A stretch of DNA of 64,000 nucleotides, from assembly GCA_016342285.1 (NCBI GenBank), contig JAEINQ010000017.1, forward strand, positions 1 to 64,000, in the 5' to 3' direction. Both the position numbers and the translations under genes were made by a program. Positions within the stretch are counted from its first letter, which is position 1; every line of letters starts with the position of its first letter. Origin of the DNA: Desulfobacterales bacterium (GTDB lineage Bacteria; Desulfobacterota; Desulfobacteria; Desulfobacterales; JAEINQ01). Below, piece by piece: positions 27,021 to 36,398 of the stretch. Under the pieces are notes generated by a model. The model was not told the origin of the DNA and searched no databases. It was given only the letters and a program-made list of their open reading frames with translations.

Positions 27021-28525
27021 TTGAGCATACCCCGCAGCTCTTCCATATCTGCCACGATATTCTTTTCCAAGTCCATCATTCGGTCCAAAATTTGATTCGG
27101 CGGATCATACTCCTCTTCTTCATAAACGATTTCCCTGTAGCGGTTGATGGAGAGGTCGTACTTGTTTTTCCGGATTTCCTCGGAAGGCACAAAGAAATGC
27201 CTGGCAGTCCGATCGATGTCTTTTTCGGGATCGCGGCGTCGCCAGCGCTCCAGCAGGTCCGGCAGGTCATTATCCTCGATCTCATTGCGTTTGTCATCCA
27301 AGGTTAATCCGTCAGCCTGAACGTCGTAATAAAAGACGTTGTCGGTGCGGCCGCCCTTGGTAAAGACGATGATACCGGTGGAAACGCCGGCATAGGGCTT
27401 GAACACGCCGGAGGGGAGCGAAATCACGGCCTCTAACTGGTTTTCGTCGATGAGCATTTTGCGAAGCGCCACATGGGCCTTGGAGGAGCCGAATAGGACC
27501 CCGTCGGGCACGACGGTGGCTGACCGGCCGCCCATCTTGAGCATGCGAAGGATCAGGGCCACAAAGAGTAGCTCGGTCTTTTTGGTCTTGACCTTGCTGA
27601 GAAGCGAAGCATGTACGTCCTCGTAGTCGAGGCTTCCCTTGAAGGGCGGATTGGCCAGGATAACGTCAAAATGGTCCTTGGCAAATTCCGGGAAACGGTC
27701 GGGAAAGTTGCTGCTCAGGGTGTCCTGGTAGTGAATGTCGGGCGCATCGATACCGTGGAGGAGCAGGTTCATGGAAGCGATGCGCAGCATGGTGACGTCA
27801 AAATCGAAGCCGTTGAACATGTGGGTCTGGATATGATGCATATGGGGAACAAGCTGGTCGCCGGTATAGGTCTTGGTGCCATCGTCGTTTTCGATGACGG
27901 CCTCAGGGGAAGTGTAGGTCTCCAGCAGGTATTCCATCGCGGAAACCAGGAACCCGGCCGTACCGCAGGCCGGATCTCCGATGGTTTCGTCGGGCAGGGG
28001 ATCGACGATTTCCACCATCTTTCGGATGATGTGCCGCGGGGTGCGGAACTGGCCGTTGATGCCGGCGGTGGTGAGCTTGCCGAGCAGGTATTCGTACAGG
28101 TCGCCCTTGGTATCCCCTTCTGCCAGGGGGAGCTTGTCGATCATGCTGACGGCCGATACCAGGAGGCTCGGCTTCTGGATCATGAGCTGGGCGTCTTTCA
28201 TGTATTCGCCGAACTTGGCTCCGTCCACCGCCACGCGTCTGAAGTGGGGGAACACCTTGTCCCGGACCAGGACCAGCATGGCTTCGCCCGGCGTTACGTT
28301 CTTTAAATAGGACCATCTCAGATCCTGTTCATCGTTGCCGAATACGCGGCGAAACGGCTTTCCGATGCGCTTGGCTTTTTTTTCCTCCCGTGTTTCGCGG
28401 ATATCCAGCAGACGGGCAAACATCAAAAAGGAAATCTGTTCGATGACCATGAGGGGGTTGGTGATGCCGCCGGTCCAGAACTCGGTCCAGAGTTTATCGA
28501 CCTGGCTTTTGATTCCGTTGATCAT
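27017..28525 (-). CDS. hsdM: Type I DNA adenine methyltransferase HsdM
   Basis: N6-adenine methyltransferase of 502 residues that, with HsdS, protects host DNA and forms the core of the restriction complex. The SAM-binding motif DPACGTAGF is at 184-192 and the catalytic NPPF at 292-295. The N-terminal HsdM helical domain (about 5-145) and C-terminal region contacting HsdS are present. The start at 28525 follows a palindromic repeat. hsdR lies further upstream, separated by the AlbA_2 gene. Confidence 0.95.
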   Translation of the reverse strand: MINGIKSQVDKLWTEFWTGGITNPLMVIEQISFLMFARLLDIRETREEKKAKRIGKPFRRVFGNDEQDLRWSYLKNVTPGEAMLVLVRDKVFPHFRRVAVDGAKFGEYMKDAQLMIQKPSLLVSAVSMIDKLPLAEGDTKGDLYEYLLGKLTTAGINGQFRTPRHIIRKMVEIVDPLPDETIGDPACGTAGFLVSAMEYLLETYTSPEAVIENDDGTKTYTGDQLVPHMHHIQTHMFNGFDFDVTMLRIASMNLLLHGIDAPDIHYQDTLSSNFPDRFPEFAKDHFDVILANPPFKGSLDYEDVHASLLSKVKTKKTELLFVALILRMLKMGGRSATVVPDGVLFGSSKAHVALRKMLIDENQLEAVISLPSGVFKPYAGVSTGIIVFTKGGRTDNVFYYDVQADGLTLDDKRNEIEDNDLPDLLERWRRRDPEKDIDRTARHFFVPSEEIRKNKYDLSINRYREIVYEEEEYDPPNQILDRMMDLEKNIVADMEELRGMLK

Positions 28526-28566
28526 TGGGTTGGGTTACTCCTGATGTATTCGTAACGTGCCCCAAA

Positions 28567-28690
28567 ATATTTTGGGCGTCATTCCCGAGAAAGCGGGGCA
28601 CGAAGTGAAGCCTTGGCGCTATCCATCCATTTAGAATGGTTTTGGATGCCTGCCTTCGCAGGCATGACGAGCTTTCAGCTTTTTTACAAG
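28567..28690. repeat. Palindromic REP-like element between the AlbA_2 gene and hsdM
   Basis: Contains GTCATTCCCGAGAAAGCGGG, a central hairpin near CATTTAGAATGG, TGCCTTCGCAGGCATGACG and a right end CTTTTTTACAAGACC. It shares the GTCATTCCCG arms and poly-T end with the element at 22751-22870. It may stabilise or partly terminate the hsdR-AlbA_2 transcript. Confidence 0.6.
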
Positions 28691-28694
28691 ACCG

Positions 28695-30218
28695 TCATTC
28701 CTGTCTGTTAATAAAGTCCTGGCCTTTATCGGTGATTCGATATTTTTGTTTTGGACTATTAGGGCTGCTTGGATCAGTCATTTCCAGGAGTCCGGCACCC
28801 AGTAAGGGATCGATGACACTTTTTTTGAACTTGGTGCGATTTGACCGCCCTGTTGCTTTCATCAATTCAGCCATAGAAATAGGATTTAGGCATTCTTTCA
28901 GGATGTTATACTGATTTGAGGGCAACTCAAGCTTGGTGCCTACTTGGTCCCTACTTGGTCCCTGCTTGGTCCCTACTTGGTCCCTACTTGGTCCCTGCTT
29001 AGTCCCTACTTGGTCCCGGCCAGCTTCCGTTCCTGACTGCGGAAGTGAATTCTTCTTGGTGAACTGCACCTGAAAGACATGACCAGCTTCTTTCAAGACG
29101 AGTTCGATCTCCGGATAATCCGTCAGTTCCTGCCGCATCTTCTGAATGCCACTGCCCCAGGCCTCGATGAGCTTGAGGTCTTTAAAAATCGGCGCCAGTA
29201 CCCGGTTGCGGATCTCGCTGCGACCGGTGCCCAGCTCTTCCACGGGCAGGGTGTCGGGCAGCGGGCCGGGGCTGGTTATCTCCAGCATGTCGTCATATAT
29301 GGCCACTTTGATATCGGCGCCAGATGCGGCATAGTCCCGGTGGATGATGGCGTTGACCAGGGCTTCTCGCATCGCCTCTATGGGGTATTCCCAGCGGTCC
29401 TTGCGGTAAATTTCGCCGATAGTGGCCCCAAGGGCGATGTTCTTTTTGATGAAGGCCATGGCAGGTTCGACGGCGGCGTGAACCGGGGCATCAATGGTGG
29501 CCTGGTCGAGGAAAACCTGTTTGTCGGTTCCTTTGAATCGGGCGCATTCGATCTTGGCATGGCCGAAAAAGCGCTTGCGGGCAGCCGAATCTGAAAGCAG
29601 AAGGGCCGCGTTGGTGGGAAACGTGCCGTCCGTTTCCTTTTGAAAGAGCCCCAGGTTGAAAAGCTGGGCCTTGTCCAACTGCCGGCCGGTCCGGGCCTTG
29701 AAGTCTCGGATAAAGCCGGAAAGATCGACCGCTTCCATGGGACATCCGAAAACCGTCAGTGCATCAAAGGAGATTCTTTGTCGCCGCCGCTCCAACTCCT
29801 GGATCGTATCTGTATCGGCCTTACGGTTTGAAGCGCCTACCCGAATATAGACTTCGGGGGTGCGGCCGGATTTTTTGATTCCGTATGGCTTTTGTGAACC
29901 GGGATAGATCTCGGCCACCAGGAGCGATTTGCCCTCATCGGTTTGAATGTAAATCTCAGGGACGATGCCCGGAGCGCAGAGATCAAAGATGCAACTGGCT
30001 ATCCGCGCTTCGGTTTGAAAGAGTATATCATCCGGGATGCCGACGATTTCCCGTGGCGAATCCTTCACGCCGAAAACGATTTTGCCGCCGGCACCGTTGG
30101 CAAAGGCAACGGCGGTGCGGGCAACCTGTTCGCCTTTGGGAAAGCTTTCCTTGAACTCCAGGCGCCGCGATTCAGGCTGATCAAGAAAAGCCGGCCGGTT
30201 TTTATCCGTCGATATCAT
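28695..30218 (-). CDS. AlbA_2/HATPase_c_4 DNA-binding protein with tandem-repeat linker
   Basis: Protein of 507 residues inside the restriction operon. The AlbA_2 (Schlafen-type fold) domain at about 15-130 shows RLEFKESFPKG and AFANGAGGKIVFGVKD. The ATPase-like HATPase_c_4 domain (about 260-365) shows EALVNAIIHRDYA and GTGRSEIRNRVLA. A linker of RDQVGTKQGPS repeats at about 395-430 precedes a C-terminal winged helix (ISMAELMKATGRSNRTKFK). It overlaps the hsdR 3' end by 17 bp, so it is translated with hsdR. The family is common in defence islands; the exact function here is unknown. The linker is encoded by 11-bp repeats that could switch frame. Confidence 0.85.
   Translation of the reverse strand: MISTDKNRPAFLDQPESRRLEFKESFPKGEQVARTAVAFANGAGGKIVFGVKDSPREIVGIPDDILFQTEARIASCIFDLCAPGIVPEIYIQTDEGKSLLVAEIYPGSQKPYGIKKSGRTPEVYIRVGASNRKADTDTIQELERRRQRISFDALTVFGCPMEAVDLSGFIRDFKARTGRQLDKAQLFNLGLFQKETDGTFPTNAALLLSDSAARKRFFGHAKIECARFKGTDKQVFLDQATIDAPVHAAVEPAMAFIKKNIALGATIGEIYRKDRWEYPIEAMREALVNAIIHRDYAASGADIKVAIYDDMLEITSPGPLPDTLPVEELGTGRSEIRNRVLAPIFKDLKLIEAWGSGIQKMRQELTDYPEIELVLKEAGHVFQVQFTKKNSLPQSGTEAGRDQVGTKQGPSRDQVGTKQGPSRDQVGTKLELPSNQYNILKECLNPISMAELMKATGRSNRTKFKKSVIDPLLGAGLLEMTDPSSPNSPKQKYRITDKGQDFINRQE
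28932..29019 (-). repeat. 11-bp tandem repeat inside the AlbA_2 gene
   Basis: Eight consecutive 11-base units (plus-strand CTTGGTCCCTA or CTTGGTCCCTG; minus-strand GGACCAAGTAG or GGACCAAGCAG). Eleven is not a multiple of three, so gain or loss of one unit shifts the frame. On the coding strand the CAG-ended units sit exactly where TAG would be in frame. Confidence 0.9.
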
Positions 30219-33200
30219 GGCCGCGATCCTCTGCCGTTATCGGTTCCGGTCCGAATGTGTCGAGGATGGCCAGCAGCGCATCCACCATCCGTTCGTCTGA
30301 AAATACCCCGTCCAGGCCGTCGCTGTGAAGGGTAGTAAAGGGCGCTTCGTAGAGCTGCCCGACCCGGATTGAACCGTACCGGCTGATATGGTTCTTCAAA
30401 AGATTCAAAAAGCTCACCTGGCCGGCGGTCAGGCTGGGATACCTGGCGGCGAATGCTGAAAAATGCCGGTTCACCGCCTCGGCGTCCATGCCGATGATGC
30501 CGCGGATGGCATGATCCAGGGGCCCGGCCGTCTCTTCGAAAAACTCCCTTAAAATCTCCTGGTCCACGTTGGGATTCCGGGTGAGGACCAGGGAAGTCAG
30601 GGCATTGAGGTCAGCGTCGGATACCGGCTGACCCTCCTTGATTTTCTGCAAGGTGGGATTTTCGTCGAAAACCTTCAGCAGGGCTTCCTGGACCTGTTTT
30701 CGGAAACCCGGCATATCTGAAAACTTCAATTTGGTGGGCAGCCGCTGGTATTTTTCCTCGCCGTCGTGAATATCGATGAACTTCGGGGGTATCGGTGTGT
30801 AGGTGGGTTTGGCGGCGTATTTCATGATCCCCCGAAGCTGTAATCGAACCGTTTCAAGGCTTTCCACCGTGACCGATTTCCAGAACGCATCGCGTTTGAC
30901 CTTCCGTATGATCTCGGCCTTTTCGCGCACCGGATTCAGGTGCATCTGCAGGAGACTGAGCCGGTCCAGCATCTGGTGTTTCAGGTCATCAAAGATGCCG
31001 GCCTTTTTGAGATGGGCGATTTGAAGGGCGGTCATCAATTGGTCGAACCGATAGGCGTCCACAAAACCACGGATATCGGCCCACTGCATCAGCGGTGCCA
31101 TCTGACGGCGCAGCACCTGCTCGGTGGCCGGGGTAAAGGCCTGCAGGGTCTCGGTCTTGGAAACCGTGCGTTTTTCCCGCCAGTTTTCCCGCACGCTGAT
31201 GACATCTTCGGAGAGCCGGTCCAGGTCCTCCTTGATCAGCCCAATAACCGCGTTGAAGGCGGCGGGCTCGCTTCGGTCCAGAGCGGTGCGGGCTAGGTCG
31301 AGCCGTGACTCGAAGAGCTGCTGCATCAGGGACTTGGACACCGACGGTTCGGCCTTTTTATAGTGCTTTTCGAAATAATCGAAGTTGCCCCAATGGTCAA
31401 AGATCCGGAAATGGGTCTTGTTCTTGCCATCGCCGAACAGGTCCGTGCAGAGCCGGGTGCCGCGGCCGATCATCTGCTCGAACTTGACCAGGGACCGGAT
31501 CGGCTTGGCAAAGACCAGGTTGACGATTTCCGGCACATCGATGCCCGTATCGAGCATGTCCACGGAAATGGCGATGCGCGGATCGCTGTCCTTGTGGCTT
31601 TTGAAATCGTCGATAAGCTGCTCGGCCCGCGGGTCGTAGTTGTCGATAACCCGGCAGAATTTTCCGCCGTACTGGGGATAGAGTTCGTTGAACACCTCGC
31701 CCAGCAGCACGGCATGGTTGTGGTTTCGGGCGAAAATGATGGTTTTGCCAGGAGTTTGGCCGGTTTCTTCGCGGATTCCGTTTTCCATCAAATTCCGGAT
31801 AACGGCCCGGTTGGTATCACGATTGAAAATCTGCTTGTCGATCTGATGGTTTTCGAACTCAAAATCTTTCGGCTCTTCGCCGTCTTCTTCAAGCTGGTGT
31901 TTTTGCTCGTCGGAAAGGTCCTTGTATTTGATGCCTTTTCTTAAAAATTGCGTGGTATGCGTGTATACCTCATAATGAACGAGATGGCCCTCGTCCACTG
32001 CCTGGTCCAGGGCATAGTAGGCGGTCGGTGTTTTGTCCTCGCAATCGAAAATGCGGTAGGTATTCCGGGAAATGAAGTTCACCGGGGTGGCGGTAAGCCC
32101 CACCTGAAGGCAATCGAAATAGCGGAACATGTCCCGGTAGCGGTTGTAGATGCTCCGATGGGATTCATCGGCGATCATCAGGTCGAAAAAGCCGACGTCA
32201 AAGGTCTGGTAAATCTTGTTCATGGCCGGGTAGGTGGCCAGGTAGATGCGCTTGTCGCGGTCTTTGGCCGTGCCGGCACTGACGATGGTCATGGGTTCGG
32301 AGAGAAAATCATTGTAGGCGTTCTTGGCCTGCTTGCGAAGCTCTTTTCGGTCGCAGAGAAACAGCACGCGTTTGACCCAACTGGCCCGGTTCAACAGGTC
32401 GGTTAGGGCAATCGCCACGCGGGTTTTGCCGGTTCCGGTGGCCTGGACAATTAGCGCCGTCTGCCGGTTGGCGGAAAACTTTTCCGCAACCCGTTTGATG
32501 GCCTCAATTTGATAGAGGCGGTCGACGATTTCCGTTTTAGGAGAAAGGGTGTCCAGCGGCCTCCGGTTTTTTCTCTGGAACAACAGGTATTGCAGGCTGT
32601 CCTTGGAATAGAACCCGTACAGGGACCGGGGGGGATAGCCCTGGGCGTCGTCCCAGATAAAGATGTCAAAACCGTTGGTGTAAAAAATAACAGGGCGCTG
32701 GCCGTGCGCTTTTTCAAGGCCATCGGCATAGAGTTTTGCCTGTTCTTGACCTATTTCTGCGCTTTTGGCGGTTTTTTTTGCCTCAATCACCGCCAGGGGC
32801 AGGCCGTTATCGTCCCACAAAACATAATCGGCGTATCCAATACCGGTTTTGGTGGGCTGATATTCGACTTTTTCCTCCTGATGCACTTGGCCCGTATTGG
32901 CGCCACCATCGCCCACATCCCACCCGGCCACGGCCAATTGGGTGTCGATCAGGCGTTTGCGGGTGGCGTCTTCGTTAAAGCCGAGGATATCGGCAGCAAC
33001 CTTTCCGGTGTTCAGGATCGCTTCAAGCGCTTCGATGCGCTTTTGGGCTGCGCGGGTTTTGGATCGAGCGGCTTCCAGCTCGGACAGGAGCGACTGCATT
33101 TCCATTTCATTGGCAGCCAGTTTTTCCTGAATTCGCCGTTTCTCCTGTTTCAACGCCTCGGCGCTCTCAAAAGCCGCCTGGGGCTTTTCGGGAGCCCGGT

Positions 33201-33597
33201 ATGCCGGGCAGTCCTGCTGGTTGCCACCGCTGACAATGTGAAGCCAGCGGCCCAGGTCAAAGGCATTTTGGAGCAGATCGTGAACGTTGAACCGGTGGAT
33301 GGGTTCGGCGTGGGCCGCTTTGTTTCCTGCGAGCCGGATGCTGTGCAGGGCATTTAACACCACCGACGGGACGGACTGTTTGAATTCGTCTTGACTGAGA
33401 AGGTCGATCAGGGAGGCCTGCTGGGGGCGGCCCAGGCTGTTTTCATCATAAAACCGGTGAATCAACGATTCGATATAGGCCCTGAGCTTGACCATCGCGC
33501 CGGCCGGGTCGGGCCAGGCATACTGCTCGGCAAACCCGCCCAGGCTGGCCAGCTCCGGCCATTTTTCCCGCAGGAACTCAAAATTTTCAGATTTCAT
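30202..33597 (-). CDS. hsdR: Type I restriction endonuclease HsdR
   Basis: Motor and nuclease subunit, 1131 residues from ATG 33597 (MKSENFEFLREKWPELA, the family-typical start; an ATG at 33612 lies too close to the predicted transcription start). The N-terminal DUF4145-like helical domain (about 1-130) is followed by a coiled coil (about 143-195). The PD-(D/E)xK nuclease has D in YADYVLW and E-x-K in VIEAKK. The SF2 helicase has Walker A ATGTGKT, ADESHRSIY and GLTATP, and a C-terminal HsdR domain follows. It overlaps the AlbA_2 gene downstream. A consensus sigma-54 promoter lies directly upstream. Confidence 0.95.
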   Translation of the reverse strand: MKSENFEFLREKWPELASLGGFAEQYAWPDPAGAMVKLRAYIESLIHRFYDENSLGRPQQASLIDLLSQDEFKQSVPSVVLNALHSIRLAGNKAAHAEPIHRFNVHDLLQNAFDLGRWLHIVSGGNQQDCPAYRAPEKPQAAFESAEALKQEKRRIQEKLAANEMEMQSLLSELEAARSKTRAAQKRIEALEAILNTGKVAADILGFNEDATRKRLIDTQLAVAGWDVGDGGANTGQVHQEEKVEYQPTKTGIGYADYVLWDDNGLPLAVIEAKKTAKSAEIGQEQAKLYADGLEKAHGQRPVIFYTNGFDIFIWDDAQGYPPRSLYGFYSKDSLQYLLFQRKNRRPLDTLSPKTEIVDRLYQIEAIKRVAEKFSANRQTALIVQATGTGKTRVAIALTDLLNRASWVKRVLFLCDRKELRKQAKNAYNDFLSEPMTIVSAGTAKDRDKRIYLATYPAMNKIYQTFDVGFFDLMIADESHRSIYNRYRDMFRYFDCLQVGLTATPVNFISRNTYRIFDCEDKTPTAYYALDQAVDEGHLVHYEVYTHTTQFLRKGIKYKDLSDEQKHQLEEDGEEPKDFEFENHQIDKQIFNRDTNRAVIRNLMENGIREETGQTPGKTIIFARNHNHAVLLGEVFNELYPQYGGKFCRVIDNYDPRAEQLIDDFKSHKDSDPRIAISVDMLDTGIDVPEIVNLVFAKPIRSLVKFEQMIGRGTRLCTDLFGDGKNKTHFRIFDHWGNFDYFEKHYKKAEPSVSKSLMQQLFESRLDLARTALDRSEPAAFNAVIGLIKEDLDRLSEDVISVRENWREKRTVSKTETLQAFTPATEQVLRRQMAPLMQWADIRGFVDAYRFDQLMTALQIAHLKKAGIFDDLKHQMLDRLSLLQMHLNPVREKAEIIRKVKRDAFWKSVTVESLETVRLQLRGIMKYAAKPTYTPIPPKFIDIHDGEEKYQRLPTKLKFSDMPGFRKQVQEALLKVFDENPTLQKIKEGQPVSDADLNALTSLVLTRNPNVDQEILREFFEETAGPLDHAIRGIIGMDAEAVNRHFSAFAARYPSLTAGQVSFLNLLKNHISRYGSIRVGQLYEAPFTTLHSDGLDGVFSDERMVDALLAILDTFGPEPITAEDRGHDIDG

Positions 33598-33624
33598 GAT
33601 GATGCGGTCCATTTCCGACAGATC

Positions 33625-33640
33625 AGCAACTGCCGTGCCA
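33625..33640 (-). promoter_or_regulatory. Exact-consensus sigma-54 promoter upstream of hsdR
   Basis: The minus strand reads TGGCACGGCAGTTGCT, matching the sigma-54 -24/-12 consensus TGGCAC-N5-TTGCW at every defined position, preceded by C. It lies in the 45-bp gap between the stop of the CARF-sigma-54 activator and the hsdR ATG. The expected start is near 33614. Confidence 0.8.
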
Positions 33641-33642
33641 GA

Positions 33643-35145
33643 TTATTCGACACCGTATTTTTTCATCCAGTTGGCAAATGTCTGGTAATTGGAAAGGCCG
33701 ACCAACTGGGCCGCTTTGGTTTTGTTTCCATGAGCCTCTTTCAACGCTCGATCGATGTAATGTCGAGATATTTTGTCTGTCATTTCAATTAAGTTAAACC
33801 CGTCCCCCAGGGGTTGATTCAGCAGGTTGTCGTCCTTGGCGGAAGCATCCGGAAGCAGGGCGTCGCGAATGTCCTCCACATCGAGAACGGCGCCCGTGGA
33901 CCAGATGGCGGCCCTTCGCAATGTGTTCTGAAGCTCTCTGACATTGCCCGGCCAGGTGTGCTGGAGCAGAAGGTTTTTTGCGCTAACAGAAATTTTTTTA
34001 GGCGCATAGCCGGGTTCATCGGCGCTTTCCTGGTTGATCTGGTCCAGAAGCCTGTCGACCAGTAGACCGGTATCGCCGGGCCGTTCCCTCAACGGGGGGA
34101 GCCGAAGCACCGCCACGGCCAGTCGATAGAACAAATCGACCCGAAAGCGTCCGTTGGACGTCTCTTCGATCAAGTTCCGGTTGGTGGCGGCAATGATCCG
34201 GACATCGAGCTTTACCGGGGAGGTAGCGCCGACTCGGACGATTTCCTTTTCTTGTAATGTCCGCAGTAGCTTGACCTGGGAATCTGGCGGCAACTCTCCG
34301 ATTTCATCAAGAAAAAGCGTTCCTGTGTTGGCCGCTTCAAAATATCCCTGGCGAGGTTTATCAGCCCCGGTAAAGGATCCCTTTTCGTGGCCGAAGAGTT
34401 CGGATTCAACCAGTTCGTTGGGAATGGCGCCGCAGTTGACCGCCACAAAGGGGTTGTTGCGTCGCGGGCTCGCCCCATGGATCGCCCGGGCTAAAAGCTC
34501 TTTTCCTGTGCCGGATTCGCCTTCGATGAGCACCGGAACCGACCGGGGGGCAATATAGCGCGCCTTGGTGATAACGCGGGTCATGACCCGGCTGTGATGG
34601 ATGATGCTCTCGAATGCAGGTGTTTGAGGCGGCAGGCCCGAAGCCAGTTTTTCCAGCCGCTCATCGGGCTGCCGCAGCAGGTCGGGAATAAATTCAGCTG
34701 AAATATCAAAAGGAACCGAGGCGGTTTTTACACCCTGCTGGAGAGACGATTCGATCAAGGTGGCGGGAAATCGGGTCTTGCCGAGAATGATCCAGACCGC
34801 GGCCATGGCCGGGGTTCCCGGACTGAGGTGGAAGGTCAGGGATATATTGTCCGGGTGACGTTTTTTAGCTTCCTCGACAACCTTGACGGCCGCCTGGTAA
34901 ATCTCCCCGAACTGGGTCGGCCCCGAGAGTTTTGCCGGGTAAAGAAAGACATCGGCCGGTGTCCTTGGCTTCACCCAATCCAGATAAAGCGGCTCCCTTT
35001 CATCGGCCAGGTCGCTGAGCAGGTGGATCTCGTCGAAATCCAAAGCCGCCACCGCCTGGCCAATGGGCCCGAGAACGGAGGGATCGTTATTTTTCGCCGC
35101 CTTCACATCGGCAAAACCGATCCAGCAAATGAGGAGCCGCTTCAT
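33643..35145 (-). CDS. CARF-domain sigma-54 transcriptional activator (RtcR-like)
   Basis: Regulator of 500 residues, start at 35145 (MKRLLICWIGFADVKA). The N-terminal CARF domain (about 1-165) has ISLTFHLSPGTPAMAAVWIIL, the nucleotide-contact loop, followed by FPATLIESS. CARF domains bind cyclic oligonucleotides or RNA ends. The AAA+ domain has Walker A GESGTGKE (209-216), GSFTGA (256-261, a variant of the sigma-54 contact loop) and FLDEIGELP. The C-terminal Fis-type HTH (GNKTKAAQLVGLSNYQTFANWM) binds enhancers. It differs from true RtcR in having no rtcBA nearby. It directly precedes a consensus sigma-54 promoter and hsdR, so it probably controls the defence operon. Confidence 0.88.
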   Translation of the reverse strand: MKRLLICWIGFADVKAAKNNDPSVLGPIGQAVAALDFDEIHLLSDLADEREPLYLDWVKPRTPADVFLYPAKLSGPTQFGEIYQAAVKVVEEAKKRHPDNISLTFHLSPGTPAMAAVWIILGKTRFPATLIESSLQQGVKTASVPFDISAEFIPDLLRQPDERLEKLASGLPPQTPAFESIIHHSRVMTRVITKARYIAPRSVPVLIEGESGTGKELLARAIHGASPRRNNPFVAVNCGAIPNELVESELFGHEKGSFTGADKPRQGYFEAANTGTLFLDEIGELPPDSQVKLLRTLQEKEIVRVGATSPVKLDVRIIAATNRNLIEETSNGRFRVDLFYRLAVAVLRLPPLRERPGDTGLLVDRLLDQINQESADEPGYAPKKISVSAKNLLLQHTWPGNVRELQNTLRRAAIWSTGAVLDVEDIRDALLPDASAKDDNLLNQPLGDGFNLIEMTDKISRHYIDRALKEAHGNKTKAAQLVGLSNYQTFANWMKKYGVE

Positions 35146-35240
35146 GAATGGACTGTATATAAAAAACTTTATAAAGGCAAAAGACTTTTTATGAATGAAA
35201 AGAAGGTGCCCATCCCATTCAAATTCGGCCCATACCGGGC

Positions 35241-35420
35241 AAGTCACCGTGCAAGTCACAGGGCAGGTCACCGGGGAAGTCAGACGGAAAACCACAGGTG
35301 AAGTCACGGGTGAAGTCGCAGGTGAAGTCACCCCGGAAGTCACCCCGGAAGTTACCCCGGAAGTTACCCCGCATGTCGCCCCGGAAGTTACCCCGCATGT
35401 CACCCCGGAAGTCAGCGGTT
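35241..35420. repeat. 12-bp minisatellite upstream of the CARF activator
   Basis: About 15 units of period 12 (GAAGTCACCCCG and variants such as GAAGTTACCCCG, CATGTCACCCCG, GAAGTCACGGGT). Read on the plus strand it encodes E-V-T-P/G repeats without a start or stop nearby that makes a sensible gene. Such repeats are known as linkers in AlbA_2-type proteins. Here they lie in the leader or promoter region of the CARF activator. Confidence 0.8.
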
Positions 35421-35458
35421 TGAAAATCGAATGGGGAACTTGCCGGGCTACCAAACAA

Positions 35459-35500
35459 AAAAACGGCCGCGGGCACCCATGGGGGGCCGGCGGCCGTGGC
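35459..35500 (-). terminator. Terminator of the permease/eIF2B-like operon
   Basis: On the minus strand a GC-rich hairpin (ACGGCCGCCGGC with GCCCGCGGCCGT, loop around CCCATGGG) is followed by TTTTTTTG. It lies just after the stop of the minus-strand gene ending at 35520. Confidence 0.7.
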
Positions 35501-35519
35501 CTTTTGGTGGGTCGGGTGG

Positions 35520-36398
35520 TCAGCCCTTGTGGTTTTCCGTTTCCACCACGCCGTCCTCGTCAATGAGAACGTCGATCATGTCCAGGTCCACCAGGTCATG
35601 GGAATGGGTGGTGACCTTGTAGGAAAAGCGGTCCTGAACCATGTCGGTTTCTTCGCGGTGAATCTGCTGGCTGGAAGAAATGCCGTGGGAATAGTGCAGG
35701 GTATTGGCGAAGAGGTAGGATTGGACCCCCTGGGTTCGGCACAGGCTCAGGGCATTGGCCGTGCCGACCGGAACGACGATCTTGCGGTCGGCGGTCACGG
35801 TGACCGCGCCGATAAAGATCTTGTTGGCCTCCTCGATATAGTGGCTCAGGTTGTAGGCTGGCGCCACCATGTGCTCGATGCCGGCAGCGGACAGGGCATT
35901 GGTGAGCTGGCGGGTACGCACCAGGTCCAGCTGCATGGCAATGACCCGGAATTTGCGGTTGATGATCTGGCGGGCCTGCAACAAAATATTGGAGACCACG
36001 CTGCTGGCCATGTGCACGATGATCACATCACCGTCGTCCACGTGGATCAGGCCGTGCTGGGTCACCCGTTCGGCCTTGGATTTGAACAGGGCCGACTTGG
36101 CGTTGAGGATCTGAATGGCGCGGGTGCGGACCGTCTCCAGGTCGTCGTCCACGTACTCTGCCATCTCTTCCTCGAACGCTTCCAGCAGATGGATCAGTGG
36201 AATGATCTTGGGTTCGGTGTTCTTGATAGCGTCGGCCAGTTCCTGATAGAGTCCGACGAAGTCGCACCGGTCACAACGCAGCGCCTTCAACGCCTCGATG
36301 AAAGCGTTCAGGGACATGAGGGTGGCACGGGCCGTTCCCATGACATTGCCATGATGCCTGAAAAGCCGGTAAAGGTTCTCTTTGTCTTTTTGTTTCAT
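35520..36398 (-). CDS. eIF2B alpha/beta/delta-like protein
   Basis: Protein of 292 residues starting at 36398, where its ATG overlaps the permease stop (ATGA). The Rossmann-like C-terminal half (DGDVIIVHMASSVVSNILLQA, then IFIGAVTVTADRKIVVPVGT) resembles the eIF2B/MtnA/ribose-1,5-bisphosphate isomerase superfamily, in which bacterial members bind sugar phosphates. The N-terminal half is helical. The usual family motifs are only partly matched, so substrate and reaction are unknown. Tight coupling to a transporter suggests a joint role. Confidence 0.55.
   Translation of the reverse strand: MKQKDKENLYRLFRHHGNVMGTARATLMSLNAFIEALKALRCDRCDFVGLYQELADAIKNTEPKIIPLIHLLEAFEEEMAEYVDDDLETVRTRAIQILNAKSALFKSKAERVTQHGLIHVDDGDVIIVHMASSVVSNILLQARQIINRKFRVIAMQLDLVRTRQLTNALSAAGIEHMVAPAYNLSHYIEEANKIFIGAVTVTADRKIVVPVGTANALSLCRTQGVQSYLFANTLHYSHGISSSQQIHREETDMVQDRFSYKVTTHSHDLVDLDMIDVLIDEDGVVETENHKG

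Noticed and set aside
33643-35145. Calling the CARF activator true RtcR of an RNA-repair operon
   Set aside because: No rtcA or rtcB in the window and the adjoining sigma-54 promoter drives hsdR instead.
35195-35566. Plus-strand frame encoding the E-V-T-P repeat
   Set aside because: No ribosome binding site, repeat peptide only, and it runs into the 3' end and terminator of the opposite operon; treated as a minisatellite.
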